NCBI RefSeq assembly: GCF_016808335.1
Contig: NC_053150.1
Coordinates: forward strand, 44,729,607-44,793,606
DNA: 64,000 nucleotides
Direction of reading: 5' to 3'
Source: Panicum virgatum
Taxonomy: Eukaryota > Streptophyta > Magnoliopsida > Poales > Poaceae
Part shown: positions 48,480 through 60,092 of the stretch, in pieces
How positions within the stretch are numbered: position 1 is the stretch's first letter
How the letters are laid out: every line of letters starts with the position of its first letter
Program-made: the position numbers and the translations under genes
Notes under the pieces: model-generated
What the model saw: only the letters and a program-made list of their open reading frames with translations
The model's database searches: none
Told to the model about the DNA's origin: nothing

Positions 48480-48980
48480 GGGAAAGTATGGTACGGTGAA
48501 TTGTGCCCGTGAACAGAAGACCTGCACTTGCCTGACAAGCTTCAAACAACTAACGGCGAATTATGGACCTGTGATTAGTTGTGACAATGAAGCAAACATG
48601 CTCTAACGCTCCACGCAACGTACAATCTGAAGTAGAGGTACTGAAAGTTGAATAACGGGTATAGTTGCCGTGCACTTGTCTGAAACAAGGGACGACGCGG
48701 CTTAGTATTAAACCGCCAGTACTAGGAGGTCAGATTCGAAAGTCAAAACGGTGGCTCCTAAATAGGATGAGAGTGGTACTCCGTTCAGGTGCTCGTGCGA
48801 GAGGTAGACGATGATGATGCAACGTTTAGGTGTGCTGTTCTGATCAAATTCGTGAGAGGCGGTCGAGACGTTCCTCTTCAACTTGGTTAATGCGGGCGGC
48901 GGCTGCGATCTACTGGACCGGAACAATTCAACAGGATACAGTTGCTCCGGACGCAAGCCAGATAATTCACGAAGGGGTTT

Positions 48981-49189
48981 GGGTGTGTTTAGTTGGTGAA
49001 AAAAATTGGATTTTTATACTGTAGCATATTTTGTTGTTACTTGACAAATAATGTCCAATTATGAATTAATTAAACTTAAAATATTCAGCTCGTGCTAATT
49101 AGTTATTTTTTCAACTATATTTAATATTTTATGTATATGTTCAAAAATTTAATATGATAGATACTGTGCAAAAAATTTTTGGGAACGCC
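48981..49189. mobile_element. MITE with GTGTTTAGTT-type ends
   Basis: The left end is GGGTGTGTTTAGTT. The interior has ACTGTAGCATATT and CAAATAATGTCCAATTATG. The right end (GGGAACGCC) seems to have lost the TAAACA part of the inverted repeat. Same family as 59861-60092. Confidence 0.65.
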
Positions 49190-50992
49190 TTTGTTTGTTC
49201 GGGAAGAGTCGTACTCGTAGCCCCGTAGGCCGTAGGTAGGCCCTCCTCTCTCCGGCTCTGCCGTCCTACCAAAGCCTACGCTTCTCCAGTTCTGTTCGCG
49301 GCGGTCCAGCAATGCGGCGGGGGTGAGGCGGGGACATGGCACTATGGCAGCAGCACCAGCCGACCAGAGAGCACGAGACTTGAATACATGGACACCGTGC
49401 ACGCCCGGGAGTCGGAATCAACGGGCGCCTCGGCCCGGGCCGGCCAGGGCCAGCTTTTTACGTGACGACGACACCTGGCCCAGGCCGACCTGACGTTGAG
49501 GAGATATACGAGCACGAGCATCTCGGACGGTCGTGCAGCCAGCAGCCGGACCAACAAGCTCACGCGCCGGCCGCTTCGTTCCCCCAGTCACACGACCTCC
49601 ACGGCGGCGGCGATGACGACGCGGGGCAAGCGAGAACGTTTTCGCTCTCGCCGTCGCCAACACCCCTCCCTCTCCGCCGCGCCCCCAAGGTCCATCGATC
49701 GACCAGGACTGGCGGCGGACCCGCCGCTGGGGCTCGCCGGCTCGGCGCTTTCCGCCCCCGCCGCGCCCACACCCGGACCGATCCGGCCGTTAGGAGCGCG
49801 TGTGGGGGCTCGCCCGGCACGTACGCCGCGGGCGCGGAAAGCAGCGGGGGGCGGTGCGGGACCAGGGAGGCCAGAACGCCAGAGCCCCACCACGCGGCCG
49901 GCCGGTGTCGCCCTCCCAGCCACGGCAGACGTGGGGCGCCTTTCCGGCCCGGTCAGGATCGATTCACACGTCGCGCGCGTGCCGCCGGCCTTGCCTCGCG
50001 CGCGTGCCGCCGGCCTTGCCTCGCGCGCACGCCGGCGGCCGGCCGCGCGCCTCCGTCCCGTTCCACGCGCCGCGCCGCGCCGCAGGCGGGATCCTGGTGA
50101 CACCACGCGGCTCCTTGTACGTTCCTATCGGTCTCCGTGCGCCGGGAGATGAGAGATCGAGGCCGCCAGACCGGATGACACCCCCCCCCCCCCCCCCCTC
50201 GTTGGAGAACTCGCGGTCGCAGCCTGCAGGCAGCTTCGCAGGCATGCAGGCTGCGCCCTGCACCTGCACGCACCTGCTCTGCTCAGCTCGACTGCTCATC
50301 CCCTTCCGCCCCATCATCCCCATCCCCATGGCCCCCAATGGTCCACGCACCTTCGTCAGCGCAACTCCCCTGCTTGGCACGGAGCGATTGGAGAAGCCGA
50401 GCCCGAGCCCCACCGCCCTTGTCCCGTTCCCGAGCCTTCCTTGCGATCCCCCCGTTCGGTCCCCGGTCCTTGGTGCTGTGCCTCCGCAGGGCGAGGCTTT
50501 TACTGTGCGCAGCGACACAGTGCAGCGACTGCCGCATCGATGCAGCGCGCCTGTCAGTAACCAAAACCACTGCCGGCTTAAAGCTCCGGCGACCTGCCCG
50601 GCGAGACTTTTCCCTTTCCGGCTTTCCTCGAGGTGAATCGGATCAGAACAATCCCCCCGGTTTTAACCGCACACGCCGCAGGCGTGGCGGGCAACTCTAC
50701 TCATCCGCCGGCCGCTGTCAAGATTCAATGCCCTCGTATCAAGTTCCTAAAAGCGAGAGGAGCCGGGAGATCAGATCGCCACGGGTTTTAAGTTTTGACA
50801 GTTCGGGAAGATAGACGCCGGGCCCGGGCGCCGGTGGATCAGGATCCCCCGTGTAATTTTCGCCGCCGTTTTCACGCCAGGCCCGGCGGGCGGCGACCGA
50901 CAGGTCCCGTCGCCTTTGCGGAAGAATCCTCCTCCTCCACGACCCGGGCACAGCTCCTGTCCTCTCCGCTGGCCGGCCGGCCGGAGCCGGAC
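49190..50992. other. GC-rich anonymous region
   Basis: High-GC DNA with many overlapping open frames on both strands (49462-50814), none with a recognisable domain or ordered exon structure. Contains a roughly 25-bp tandem duplication (CGCGTGCCGCCGGCCTTGCC, near 49975-50022) and a C18 tract at 50181-50198. It could be promoter/CpG-island-like DNA or decayed repeats. Confidence 0.5.
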
Positions 50993-51140
50993 CAGGGGCG
51001 TAGACAAGGGGCGGGCAGGGCCTGGGCCCTTATGGTCTTCAAAATTTTATTGAATATTTGAATTTTGATTAATTTTTTTATAAATTAATATAATTAGCCT
51101 CTCTAATAATAAAAAAAATAAATTTCTAGCTCCGCCCCTG
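50993..51140. mobile_element. Small hAT-type MITE (CAGGGGCG ends)
   Basis: 148 bp. The left end CAGGGGCGTAGACAAG and the right end, in reverse, CAGGGGCGGAGCTAGA form an inverted repeat. The flanks AGCCGGAC and CGCCGGCC match at six of eight positions, consistent with an aged 8-bp target duplication. Confidence 0.7.
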
Positions 51141-51168
51141 CGCCGGCCGTGTCGTCCCGAGCCACGAG

Positions 51169-51637
51169 TAGAGATGGCAGCGGATCGGGTTCGGTGCGGG
51201 TATCCGCGGGTTTCGGGTTTGGTGTTGGTTTTTCGCCCACGGTTTTCAGGTTCGGGTTTGGGTTTGGTTTCGGGTTCGGTTTCGGGTTTTGGTTTCCACC
51301 CGTGGATATCCAATGGATATCCGAAATAAATTATTTGGAATTAAAACTCATGTTTTATAATATGTTAATGATAATTTGGTTACTTAGACTATTAAATTTA
51401 TTGAAAGTTGAGTCATGAAAATATTTATTATTTGTTGCCTCTTGTTTATACATGTGAATATGTGTATATTTATCCGCGGGTTTCAGGTATCCATTAGGGT
51501 TTCGGGTATCCGCAGATTTGGTTTTGGTGATGGATTTCCACCCGAATCGGTTTCGGGTTCGGGTTTCGATTTTCGGATTTCGGTTTTGGGTGCGCGGAGA
51601 CTCCACCCGATCCGAACCCGACCCGTTACCATTCTTA
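51169..51637. mobile_element. hAT MITE (GATGGCARCGG ends)
   Basis: 469 bp. Inverted ends TAGAGATGGCAGCGGATC and TAAGAATGGTAACGGGTC, with a perfect 8-bp target duplication GCCACGAG (51161-51168 and 51638-51645). The subterminal regions are rich in GGGTTTCGGGT-like repeats; the centre is AT-rich. Confidence 0.93.
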
Positions 51638-51739
51638 GCCACGAGCCCCCACAGCCGGGTTACGTCGGGTCGGGCCGGGCCAGACATCTGTCACGCGGGT
51701 CTGCGTACGCGCGTCGTGCTGATGCATAGTACGTGCCGC

Positions 51740-51895
51740 CAGGGGCGGATACAGGAGGGGGCTCAAGCCCCCCTAAGCTCCTCTAATTACACGTAAAACA
51801 CTGTAGCAAGACCTCCAAATCACCATTAAATCTTCACACAAATCAACATCTCTATTGTTTCAGCCCCTTTGCCTCCAATCCTGCATCCGCCACTG
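51740..51895. mobile_element. Small hAT MITE (CAGGGGCGGATAC ends)
   Basis: 156 bp. The left end CAGGGGCGGATACAGGA and the right end, in reverse, CAGTGGCGGATGCAGGA pair closely. A perfect 8-bp target duplication CGTGCCGC flanks it (51732-51739 and 51896-51903). Confidence 0.93.
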
Positions 51896-51903
51896 CGTGC
51901 CGC

Positions 51904-52755
51904 CAACCCCCGCGCTGTTGTTCTCGGAAAGGAACGAGCGCGATGTGCCGCGAACCAGAGAGAGAGAGGGAAAGGTTCGAGCCTTTTCCATGAGAGATCG
52001 AGTGAGGCACACTGTTCTTTTGCAAATTGATCGGTGCCCCCGGGCAATTTCTTGGGCTTGGCTGCCTCAAGCTGCTTCTTCTGAGCGCAATCCTTTTTCC
52101 AAAGACCTTCCAAGCGTAATCCACGGCGGCTGAATTCGCTTTCAAATAAAAAAAAGGGCGGCTGAAAGCTGAATTCAGGTGTGTCTCCACGGCAGATGGC
52201 ACTTTATTCTGCTCATGTTTGCGTTTGATCTGAGAGGCAGCACGCTAGGGTTTTGTTGCATAAAACTGATGCGCAATGCCGGTGTGGCATTGATGTGGTC
52301 GTGGTCTTTGGTCTACTGCTTTTGCCGATTCTGACCAGCTCTCTTCGGCCGTGACAGGTCTTGGCGCCCCTGTTCATTGACATATCTCAGTTTCTGAACC
52401 AAACAAGCTACTGTTCGGACGTTTTCTTCGTGGGGCAGCTGGCAATACCACCAGGCACCATGCAATGCAGAAAGGGGGGCAGAGTGACGTAGTAGTCAAG
52501 ATACTCCTACTGAACTGAACCACTTGAGCAGTCGGTTGGCTACAGGCTACAGCTCTGAGCCTTTGACATGGAGCGTAGGGCGACGCATCATTGGGTACCA
52601 ACTACTACCAATCACCTGGACATCATTTCATACCGGAAACGACACGGTGCGCTCAGAAAAGCCAACCGTTGCCATTAGAAAAACGGCCCAAAAGCTTCTC
52701 CCCCTTTCTTTTTCAAGATTCGAATTGGATAGCTCTCCCCTCAATTCTAGGCAAA
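51904..52755. other. Intergenic DNA, nothing recognised
   Basis: Mixed-composition sequence with scattered short open frames; no domain, repeat or regulatory feature that I can support. Confidence 0.5.
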
Positions 52756-53091
52756 GGCCTTGTTTAGTTGCAGGTCGTAAAGTTTTTAAAAGAGTATCTT
52801 TCTATATTTAAAATACTAAACATAGACCAATCACAAAATAAATTACAGAATTCGTCTGTAAATCGCAAGATGAATCTAATGAGACTAATTAATCTATCAT
52901 TAGAGGTTGGCACTGTAGCATTACTGTAGTAATTTAACGTCTAATTACGGCCTAATTAGGTTCATTAGATTCGTCTCGCAATTTACAGATAAACTATGCA
53001 ATGCGTTTTTTATTTTGCCTAGATTTAAGTTTCCATGTAGGTGCCGAATTTTTTTTTTTTGAAAATTTGAATTTTGCAACTAAACAAGGGG
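52756..53091. mobile_element. MITE with GGCCTTGTTTAGTTGCA ends
   Basis: About 336 bp. Left GGCCTTGTTTAGTTGCA and right (reverse) CCCCTTGTTTAGTTGCAAAA are good inverted repeats. The interior contains ATTAGATTCGTCTCGCAATT and ACTGTAGCATTACTGTAG. A-rich flanks prevent a clear target duplication call. Confidence 0.82.
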
Positions 53092-54283
53092 AAAAATCGG
53101 GAAACAAAAATCATGCTGCACGTAGAGGCGAGACCTACAGCAACCACCATCAGACTAGAAAAAGAAAAGGCTACTAAAAAAACTAATGAGCCCTGAGCCA
53201 TGTAGTCTCAAAAGATGAGCACAAGATCCACGGACACGTCCAAACAGCTCCATCTTTTAGAACAAAAAAATTTGTTTCTTTCTTTCTTTTCCTGTTCTTT
53301 TTCTAATCCGCGTCGTTTTCTGGGCGGTTGCTTTCTTTGTATGATCCGATAGAACAAGCCGGGGTTAGAAAATGGGGGAAACAGAAACGGACGCGCCTCA
53401 CCGCCGTTCCCGCGTCGACGCGATCCGGTTGGATCCAGCCAGGTTGAACAACGGACGCGCGCGTCTCTCAAAAGTCAAAACCCGCGGCCGCGATCGCGAC
53501 GGCGACGGCGAGCTTAACCCAAAGGAAGAACCGGTCCGCGAGGGGCGCGGGCGTGCGATCCCGGCGCGGCGCCGGTCCGGCGAGAGGCGCCGGCCGCCGG
53601 GCCGGGGGAGCGTCGCGTACCCACGTGTAGAAGGACCGCGACCGCGAGCGAGACGAACCCGGCCGAGCCGTGCAGGCGCGGTGCGTGCCCCGTCTGCTTG
53701 GTCCAGGGCTCCAGGCAGGCTCCGGAGTCCTGACGGCGAACCAGTATATGTGGAAAGGGGAGAGGAGGGCTACGCTACGCGAGAGAGAGAGGGAAAAGGT
53801 GGCCGAGGGGCAGACCGGGCAAAGGGAAAAGCGGGGGGCTCCACGTTTTCCCGAAAAAAGGCTGGTGCCCCTGCCGCTTGCCGTATGGATTGGCATCTTG
53901 CAGAGGGGCCGGCGCCCGGCGGGGAGGGGCAGCCCCGGCGGCCACGGCCAGGCGCCCAGGCCAATGGAGGCGCGTCGCCTTTTTGGCCTCCTCCTCCTCC
54001 CGTCTCTGCCCCACGGCCGAAAAGCCAGCTCCCTTTCCCCAGCCGCGGCCGCGGCCGGCGCGCCTGGGGCCCTCCTCGGCCGGTCGGCCCATGCCCCGCC
54101 GCCGCGTTCCGGCTCCGAGCTTGTGATGCCGTGACGGTGGCCCATGATGGGGCGGCTGGCTCCCGGCCCGGCTTGGCGTCACCGGCGGCGGTTCGGCACC
54201 ACCATTGCGTCCACTTGCTGCTGCTGCTTCCGCCTCGTGCCGTGAGCTCGGTCAATGTCTTTTGCTCGTCGTGGTGCGCAAAA

Positions 54284-54316
<33 letters not shown>

Positions 54317-54627
54317 GCACCTACATGGTCGTGGGTACGTTTGTGGAGGGGCTGTCACTGCCTTTGGGGTACGATTGGCTTGGATAGAACTTTTGCTTCG
54401 CTTCCGTGCGTGTAGATGCACGGAATATAAGGATGATGCGACCGACTGGGGTCCGATTTCAGCCCATCGATTTCGAGCGATTAAGCTTTATAAATTAGCT
54501 TATCCTACTATAAGAATATTTGGTATTTTTCATAATTGTTGGTTAGTATTTTTGTACTCAATAAAGTCGGATAACTTTTAATAGTAGTCCGCTTTGGTGA
54601 ATTTTAGTTTTAAGATCTTAAATGCTA
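53092..54627. other. GC-rich anonymous region
   Basis: A frame of 347 codons at 53372-54415 and several antisense frames exist, but they are Arg/Pro/Gly-rich, overlap fully and carry no domain, as expected by chance in GC-rich DNA. A purine-rich stretch near 53755-53840 is also present. No gene is called. Confidence 0.5.
54284..54316. repeat. (GGTCGT)n hexanucleotide repeat
   Basis: About five and a half tandem GGTCGT units. Confidence 0.95.
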
Positions 54628-54887
54628 CTCCCTCCGTTCCAAATTATAAGTCATTTCAAAAATCTTGGAGAGTCAAAGTTTTTAAAATTTGACCAAATTT
54701 ATATAACAAAATAATAACATTTATGATACCAATTAAGTATTATTAGATTCTTTATTAGCTATATTTTCATAGTATACCTATTTGATGTCATAATTTTTTG
54801 TGTTTCTCTCTATAATTTTGGTCAAATTTTGAGATGGCTTGACTCTCCAAGATTCTTGGAATGATTTATAATTTGGGACGGAGAGAG
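54628..54887. mobile_element. Stowaway MITE
   Basis: 260 bp with inverted ends CTCCCTCCGTTCC / CTCTCTCCGTCCC and flanking TA on both sides. Long internal complementarity is visible (CTTGGAGAGTCAAAG near the left, TTGACTCTCCAAG near the right), so the transcript would fold as a hairpin. Confidence 0.93.
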
Positions 54888-55743
54888 TACATATGTGTTG
54901 TTATACAAAATGGGCTCATCTCCACTCTTTGTATCCTTATAAAAAGTTTCATGAATTTTAGAGATGATTTTGTTTTAGTTTAGAAAAGAGAGAGGAGAAC
55001 CCACACGTTATGGTTAGTCTTAGTTAGCTGACGGAACATACGGAGGTGTCAAATAAGCAATGAAAGTTTAACTTAGTGTCAAATAGGAAAGCTAAAAATT
55101 TTTAATGTCAAATTAGTAATTCTCAACTTTACTGGTACCCAATAAGAAATCTTCTCTAATTTTCTTATGCAACTAATGTGCAGGAGGCGAGAGAAATGTA
55201 AATTTTGCGGCTTGGAAACCAAGGAAAATGCAGATAGCACACATTCAATTCTTCTCTTATTTTTCTTCCGGTGCAATATAAATCCGGTGCGTTTGGAGCA
55301 AAAAAGACCAACAAGATGTTGAAGTCAGTTCAAATTTGTTTTTTTTGAAAGAAAAAGTCAGTTCAAATTTGTCACCAAATTCTCTCCTCGCCATGCAGCA
55401 AGCAGCAGTATGCACGATGCCTGCGTGCGCATCACAGCTCTCGCGCTTGGACGCTTGCCTTTTTGTGACTGGCCGGTCGCCTGGTCCCATCTGCCGCCGT
55501 GGATGCTTAACCACGGTGATCGCTGATTTCTTCTTGCACCATGAGTCAGTCGAACACCATCCCAGGTAACCTGACCAACCCGAGCTCCCCCTTCTCCAGT
55601 CTCCTCACCCTTCTGCGCTCGTCTTTTTAGCACACAGTTCTTGCGCCCCGGAAATAGTAACCGGAAAGAGCGAAGAAAAAACCCCTCACTCCACTCCAGA
55701 CTCTCCAGTACACACTCACGCACACAGAGAGAGCAAGGCGATC

Positions 55744-55788
55744 ATGAGAAACCTCAGGAACATCCCAAGTAGCTCTCAGTCGTACTAG
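55744..55788 (+). promoter_or_regulatory. Upstream ORF 1 before HOX4
   Basis: A 14-codon frame (MRNLRNIPSSSQSY) about 250 bp before the main start. It matters only if transcription begins before 55744, which is not shown here. Confidence 0.35.
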
Positions 55789-55835
55789 GAGGCGCTTGGA
55801 TCGGAGCTGGGGAAGAAGACAAGGCAACCGTGGTG

Positions 55836-55937
55836 ATGGTCCTGGGTGGTGGCCACAGCAAGACGGACGAGAACCATCACCGGAGGCGCCACCACCGCCT
55901 CTCCCCGTCACCCTTTCCCCGACTGCCCCTCCCCTGA
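55836..55937 (+). promoter_or_regulatory. Upstream ORF 2 before HOX4
   Basis: A 33-codon frame rich in His, Arg and Pro, starting MVLGGGHSKTDENHHRRRHH and ending 102 bp before the main start. It could reduce translation of the downstream HD-Zip factor if it is in the mature leader. Confidence 0.4.
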
Positions 55938-56039
55938 TCGAAAACCCTCTGTGATCCTTCCTTCCCCTTGGCTCGGGATCAGACCAGCCTTCTTTTCTTG
56001 GAATCTCTGAGGATTTCGCGTGAAGTCGAGCGACTCGGC

Positions 56040-57121
56040 ATGAAGAGACCGAGCGGCTCCGTGTCCGGCGGCAGCGGCGGCGGCGGCAGTCCCGGCCTCC
56101 TTCCGGTTGTTCACAGTGGTAGGTTCTGCTGATCTCTTCCATGGCGATTCTGTGCTGTGTTCTGTTTCGGCGTCTTCGGACGGTTTCGCTGATGTGGGGT
56201 TTGTTTGGAAAGATGACGGCTTTGGCGGCGTCGGGGTGGAGGAGGCCGACGAGGACATGGTGCTGTGCGGCGGCGGCGGCGGGGGTGGGGGCGGGGAGAA
56301 GAAGCGGCGGCTGAGCACGGATCAGGTGCGCGCGCTGGAGCGGAGCTTCGAGACGGAGAACAAGCTGGAGCCGGAGCGGAAGGCGCGGCTGGCGCTGGAC
56401 CTCGGCCTGCAGCCGCGCCAGGTCGCCGTCTGGTTCCAGAACCGCCGCGCGCGCTGGAAGACCAAGCAGCTGGAGCGCGACTACGCCGCGCTGCGCCACT
56501 CCTACGACGCGCTCCGCGCCGACCACGACGCCCTCCGGCGCGACAAGGACACGCTCCTCGCGGAGGTACGTACGCCGCCGGCGCGCCGCCGCCTGAATCC
56601 TAACTCCTCACGTGCACAGCGGCAGGAGAGGGGGAGAAATGCCAAAATTTTGCAGCGTTTTTAATGTGCCGTTCGCCCGTTCCCGTTGGTGGTGGTCGTG
56701 GCAGATCAAGGAGCTGAAGGCGAAGCTGGGCGACGAGGACGCGGCGGCGAGCTTCTCGTCCGTGAAGGAGGAGCCGGCGGCGTCCGGCGTCGAGCCCCCC
56801 GCCGCGGCGGCGCAGGGCTCGTCCGACAGCGACTCGAGCGGGGTGGTGAACGACGCGGAGATGACGGCGGCGCCGGAGAAGGCCAGCGTCCACCCCCCGG
56901 CGGCCGCCGCCGCCGCTGCCGGGGCGGAGGCCGAGGCCGTGGTGCCCGGCGCGGCGCTCCACCACGGCGTGGTGTTCTTCCACGGGCACCCGCTGAAGGT
57001 GGAGGACGACGAGGCGGCGTTCCTGGGCGACGACGACGCCGCGTGCGGGGGCTTCTTCGCCGACCTGCAGCCGCCGCCGTCGCTGCCGTGGTGGACCGAG
57101 CCCACGGAGCACTGGGCCTAG
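56040..57121 (+). CDS. HOX4: HD-Zip class I transcription factor, HOX4 type
   Basis: Three exons, 56040-56118, 56213-56565 and 56705-57121; 849 nt, 282 residues. The start [11 protein letters not shown] matches the N-terminus I recall for rice HOX4. The 94-bp first intron (GTAGGT...GGAAAG) joins HS to DDGFGGVG in frame. After an acidic stretch and a Gly run, the homeodomain occupies about residues 55-114 with recognition helix [11 protein letters not shown] (99-109). A leucine zipper follows directly, with leucines at 113, 120, 127, 134, 141 and 148, a perfect heptad series. The C-terminal part is acidic and Ala-rich and ends in [10 protein letters not shown], a likely activation region. HD-Zip I dimers bind pseudopalindromic CAATNATTG sites in the nucleus and act in growth and stress responses; HOX4 in rice has been linked to gibberellin response and height. 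Upstream ORFs may regulate translation. A polyadenylation signal follows. Confidence 0.95.
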
Positions 57122-57710
57122 AGCCGAGCCGAGCCAGGCCGGACCGGGCCGGTCCAGGCCATCGCAAGCGGTTGGGTTGGAATAAAGAACTCGTCAGGGA
57201 AGCGGGGGCGTTTCTGCAAGTTTTGTAAAATGGAAGTGTACCTAGTCCCTTTTTGTCATTCCTCCCCCGTCGCGCTGCAGCCGGGCAGCGTCACTGCCGC
57301 TGTAGCCACAGCCTACGAGTCCCAGTTCCAGGCTTGCCTCCCGCGGTGAAACGAGACGGGGCAAAGGGGGAGCTGGAATTACCGGGAAGTGCACGGGTGT
57401 TTACGCAAAACGGCACGTAGACGATGTGAGGTGGGCGGGTAGGGACGGGGTCGACAGCGACAGTGGCCACGAGTAGTGAGGGGGAAGGAGCCAGGCGAGT
57501 AGAGGCGAGCGCGGGGGCAGCGCTGGCGGAACAGCGTCGCTGTCGGTGGGCCCGGCACCACGTGAAAAGCCAGGCTTGTCACTGACAGCGATTCCGGGCG
57601 CCCCACAGGCCTTGCCGCCCTGGTCCCCCCTCCCCCGTGGCCGCACAGCAATTCCCTCCTCTCCTCCCCCCCCTCAGGAAAGATGCGCACGGCAATTTCA
57701 CTCCCAATTC
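57122..57710. other. HOX4 3' UTR and downstream DNA
   Basis: 3' UTR to about 57250, then GC-rich anonymous DNA with accidental minus-strand frames. Confidence 0.55.
57181..57186 (+). terminator. AATAAA polyadenylation signal of HOX4
   Basis: AATAAA 60 bp after the stop codon, in a context of GGTTGGAATAAAGAAC. Confidence 0.65.
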
Positions 57711-57891
57711 TAGGGATGGAAACGGTAAAAAAATAAAAAAATAGATATTCGAAAATATTCGAGATATTCGAATTCGTATCCGTGCGAATTCGATCTGTTT
57801 CCATCCTAAGGGATGGAAATTAGAAAGAAACACAAATATGATTATCCGAAATATCCGAATTCGTATCCGTACGACTCCGTTTCCATTCTTA
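57711..57891. mobile_element. hAT MITE (TAGGGATGGAAACGG ends), internally palindromic
   Basis: 181 bp with outer ends TAGGGATGGAAACGG and CCGTTTCCATTCTT. The flanks CCCAATTC (57703-57710) and CCCGATTC (57892-57899) match at seven of eight positions. In the middle, TTTCCATCCTAAGGGATGGAAA repeats the terminus in both orientations, as if two short copies were joined tail to head. Confidence 0.82.
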
Positions 57892-59860
57892 CCCGATTCC
57901 CTCCCCTCCAACGCGAATAGGAAAAAGGTGCGCGTGGCCTTTTGAAGCTCAATTCCGGGGAACCAGCCAACCCAGGGCAAATCCAAGCAACCTTCGTGAC
58001 GGAATCATTCGCTCGATCGAATTCCGGGCGGAATTTCGGAAACAGCCGCGAGAAGATTTGCAGGGAGGGGCGCCACGAAAAGCTGGTGCGTGCGTGAAGG
58101 GGTGCGTACGGCATGTCCTGCTGTTCATCGGACGCCGCCGCGCCATTTGGTGGCTCCGAGCGGCGACCCTGGGCGGTCGGAGCGGTCGCCGGCAGCCGGG
58201 TAAAAAAAGACCTGCGCCCCGGCGGCGTCTCCCCGCCCGCTGCCGCTAGAATATTTTGCTCGGCCTCGCTCCAAGAGGCGTGGCGTGGGTGCGCTCGCGC
58301 TCGGGCTCCCCCCGCTTTATCCGATCCCTTTGGGCTCGGCGTCGTGCCCCAAGGCGAGCTGCTTGTTTCACGTGAAAATTCGAAACAAAACCCCTGTGAC
58401 TGTGATTCATCCGGATGACCGGATGTGGATCAGGTCAGATCAGACAAAAAAAGGCCACGGGGCTGCCCCCCCCCCCCCCCCCGTCCCGTTACCGGCATGA
58501 GCGATATGCAAACGGGCCCGCACGCCACGAGCACGGACTGATCGCCGTTTGACCCTTTTTTTTTCCCGTCCACCTCTTCTTTCCATCCAGTTCCGATTGC
58601 TGTCGTGGAGCAACTTGGCCCGGCATATGTTGCCGTTGGAGAGCGACGCGGGGGTGGAGGGCGACGGCGGCGTCGCGCGCACGGGCTGGACAGGAGCGTG
58701 ATTTGCCGCCGCCCGAAGCGAAGGGTGGTGACGTGCGCGCGCCAAGATGACCGCCCGGGACGAAACGTGGGCGTTGGATGGGATGGGTCATGGGTGCCGG
58801 CCCGACCTGCGAGCGACAGGGTCGTTGGTAGGGAGGAGGTGTGTGTACATGTAGGTTTGGGCAGGCGGAGGGATGGAGCTCGTGGATGTTACGGTGCTCT
58901 TTTTGTTTGTTTTATTATCCAGCAGAAACCTGCTTGTTAACTTTTTTTTCTCTCTTTTGGGCAGGATCTATCTTTGTCGATGAATTCAAGAGAAATTCAG
59001 AAGTATGCTTCTCAATTTTGAATTCGTGTACGCCTTTGAACGTTTCCAAGAAATTTCCCTTGTAAACGGAAAAGTAGGAAAAAGAACATAAAAGTGGGAG
59101 GCAACATGAGCCTAGAGGTTCTATGTGGAAATGTCTATAGGCTAACAACCAGTCCAATCTTAAAAGTTCATTGGGCTCGTAGCAAAAGGATACGGGCTGA
59201 CTTAGTTTCCTTTCATTTTAGGCCCAGTTCTCTCAAAAGCATATGCCCCGAAAAAGAGAATCAGGAATCACAATTTGGATTACCATGTTCTTTTCTCGAT
59301 AACGCAGACAAACATCCGGCCTCTGTTGACACATGAAGATGAAGGATGTAAGTATGGCGCAATTTGAAGTGCAAAACATATGAAGAAATGTTGCAACGAA
59401 TTTTTTTTTCTTGAACGAACGGGCACAAGATTATGCATGTTTCACCCGCAAAAGAAAAAGATTATGCTTGTTTCATTGATAAAGGAGGAAGATTATCACA
59501 ATCCGGCTAAGCCGATAAAAGAGTGAGTAAACAATTAATCCTGAGGGAGGCCGTGTGATTGTTCTTGTAGAAATAGTTGCTTTGCTACAAGAAGAGCATC
59601 GTCTTTTCAAAAAACAAGAAGAGCAGCTCTCTTTTTCAGAAAAGAACAACCCCGTAGTGACAAAACATGGCAATGCCTCTGCAAAAGAAAAAAAAACTGA
59701 AACAGGTTGATCATATTCTCTAATGTGATTCAAAGATCGTAAATTCGTAATGCAATAAAGCTTAACTGGATGTCCGTCAAACAGAAGAATCTCTTGTAGT
59801 ACTCGTGACGCGCCATTAACAAAGAAAAAAACCATTTTATTTCCTTGAATAATCCACTCT
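57892..59860. other. Intergenic DNA, no gene seen
   Basis: GC-rich to about 58850, then AT-rich. Contains a C17 tract at 58466-58482. The many overlapping short frames show no domain features. Confidence 0.5.
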
Positions 59861-60092
59861 GGGCGTGTTTAGTTCGCAAAATTTTTTAGATTCGGCTACT
59901 GTGGCACTTTCATTTTTATTTGATAATTAGTGTCCAATCATGAACTAATTAGACTCAAAAGATCCATCTCATCATTTGCAACTAAACTATGCATTTGGTT
60001 ATTTTTTAAAACTATATTTAATACTTCATGCATGTGTCTAAAAATTCGATGTGACCGGAAATCTTGAAATTTTTTGGGAACTAAACATGGCC
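59861..60092. mobile_element. MITE with GTGTTTAGTTC ends
   Basis: 232 bp. Left GGGCGTGTTTAGTTCGC and right (reverse) GGCCATGTTTAGTTCCC are inverted repeats, flanked by TCT on both sides, a possible 3-bp target duplication. The interior has the GTGTCCAATCATGAACTAATT and AAAATTCGATGTGACCGG family motifs. Confidence 0.82.

Larger units (their letters stand above)
54888..56039. other. Upstream region and 5' leader of HOX4
   Basis: AT-rich promoter-side DNA to about 55600, then the likely 5' UTR. A TATA-like CAATATAAATC occurs at 55273-55283, too far away to assign with confidence. Two upstream ORFs are listed separately. Confidence 0.5.

Noticed and set aside
53372..54415. 347-codon open frame on the plus strand
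   Set aside because: Arg/Gly/Pro-rich with no domain, fully overlapped by several antisense frames in GC-rich DNA; expected by chance.
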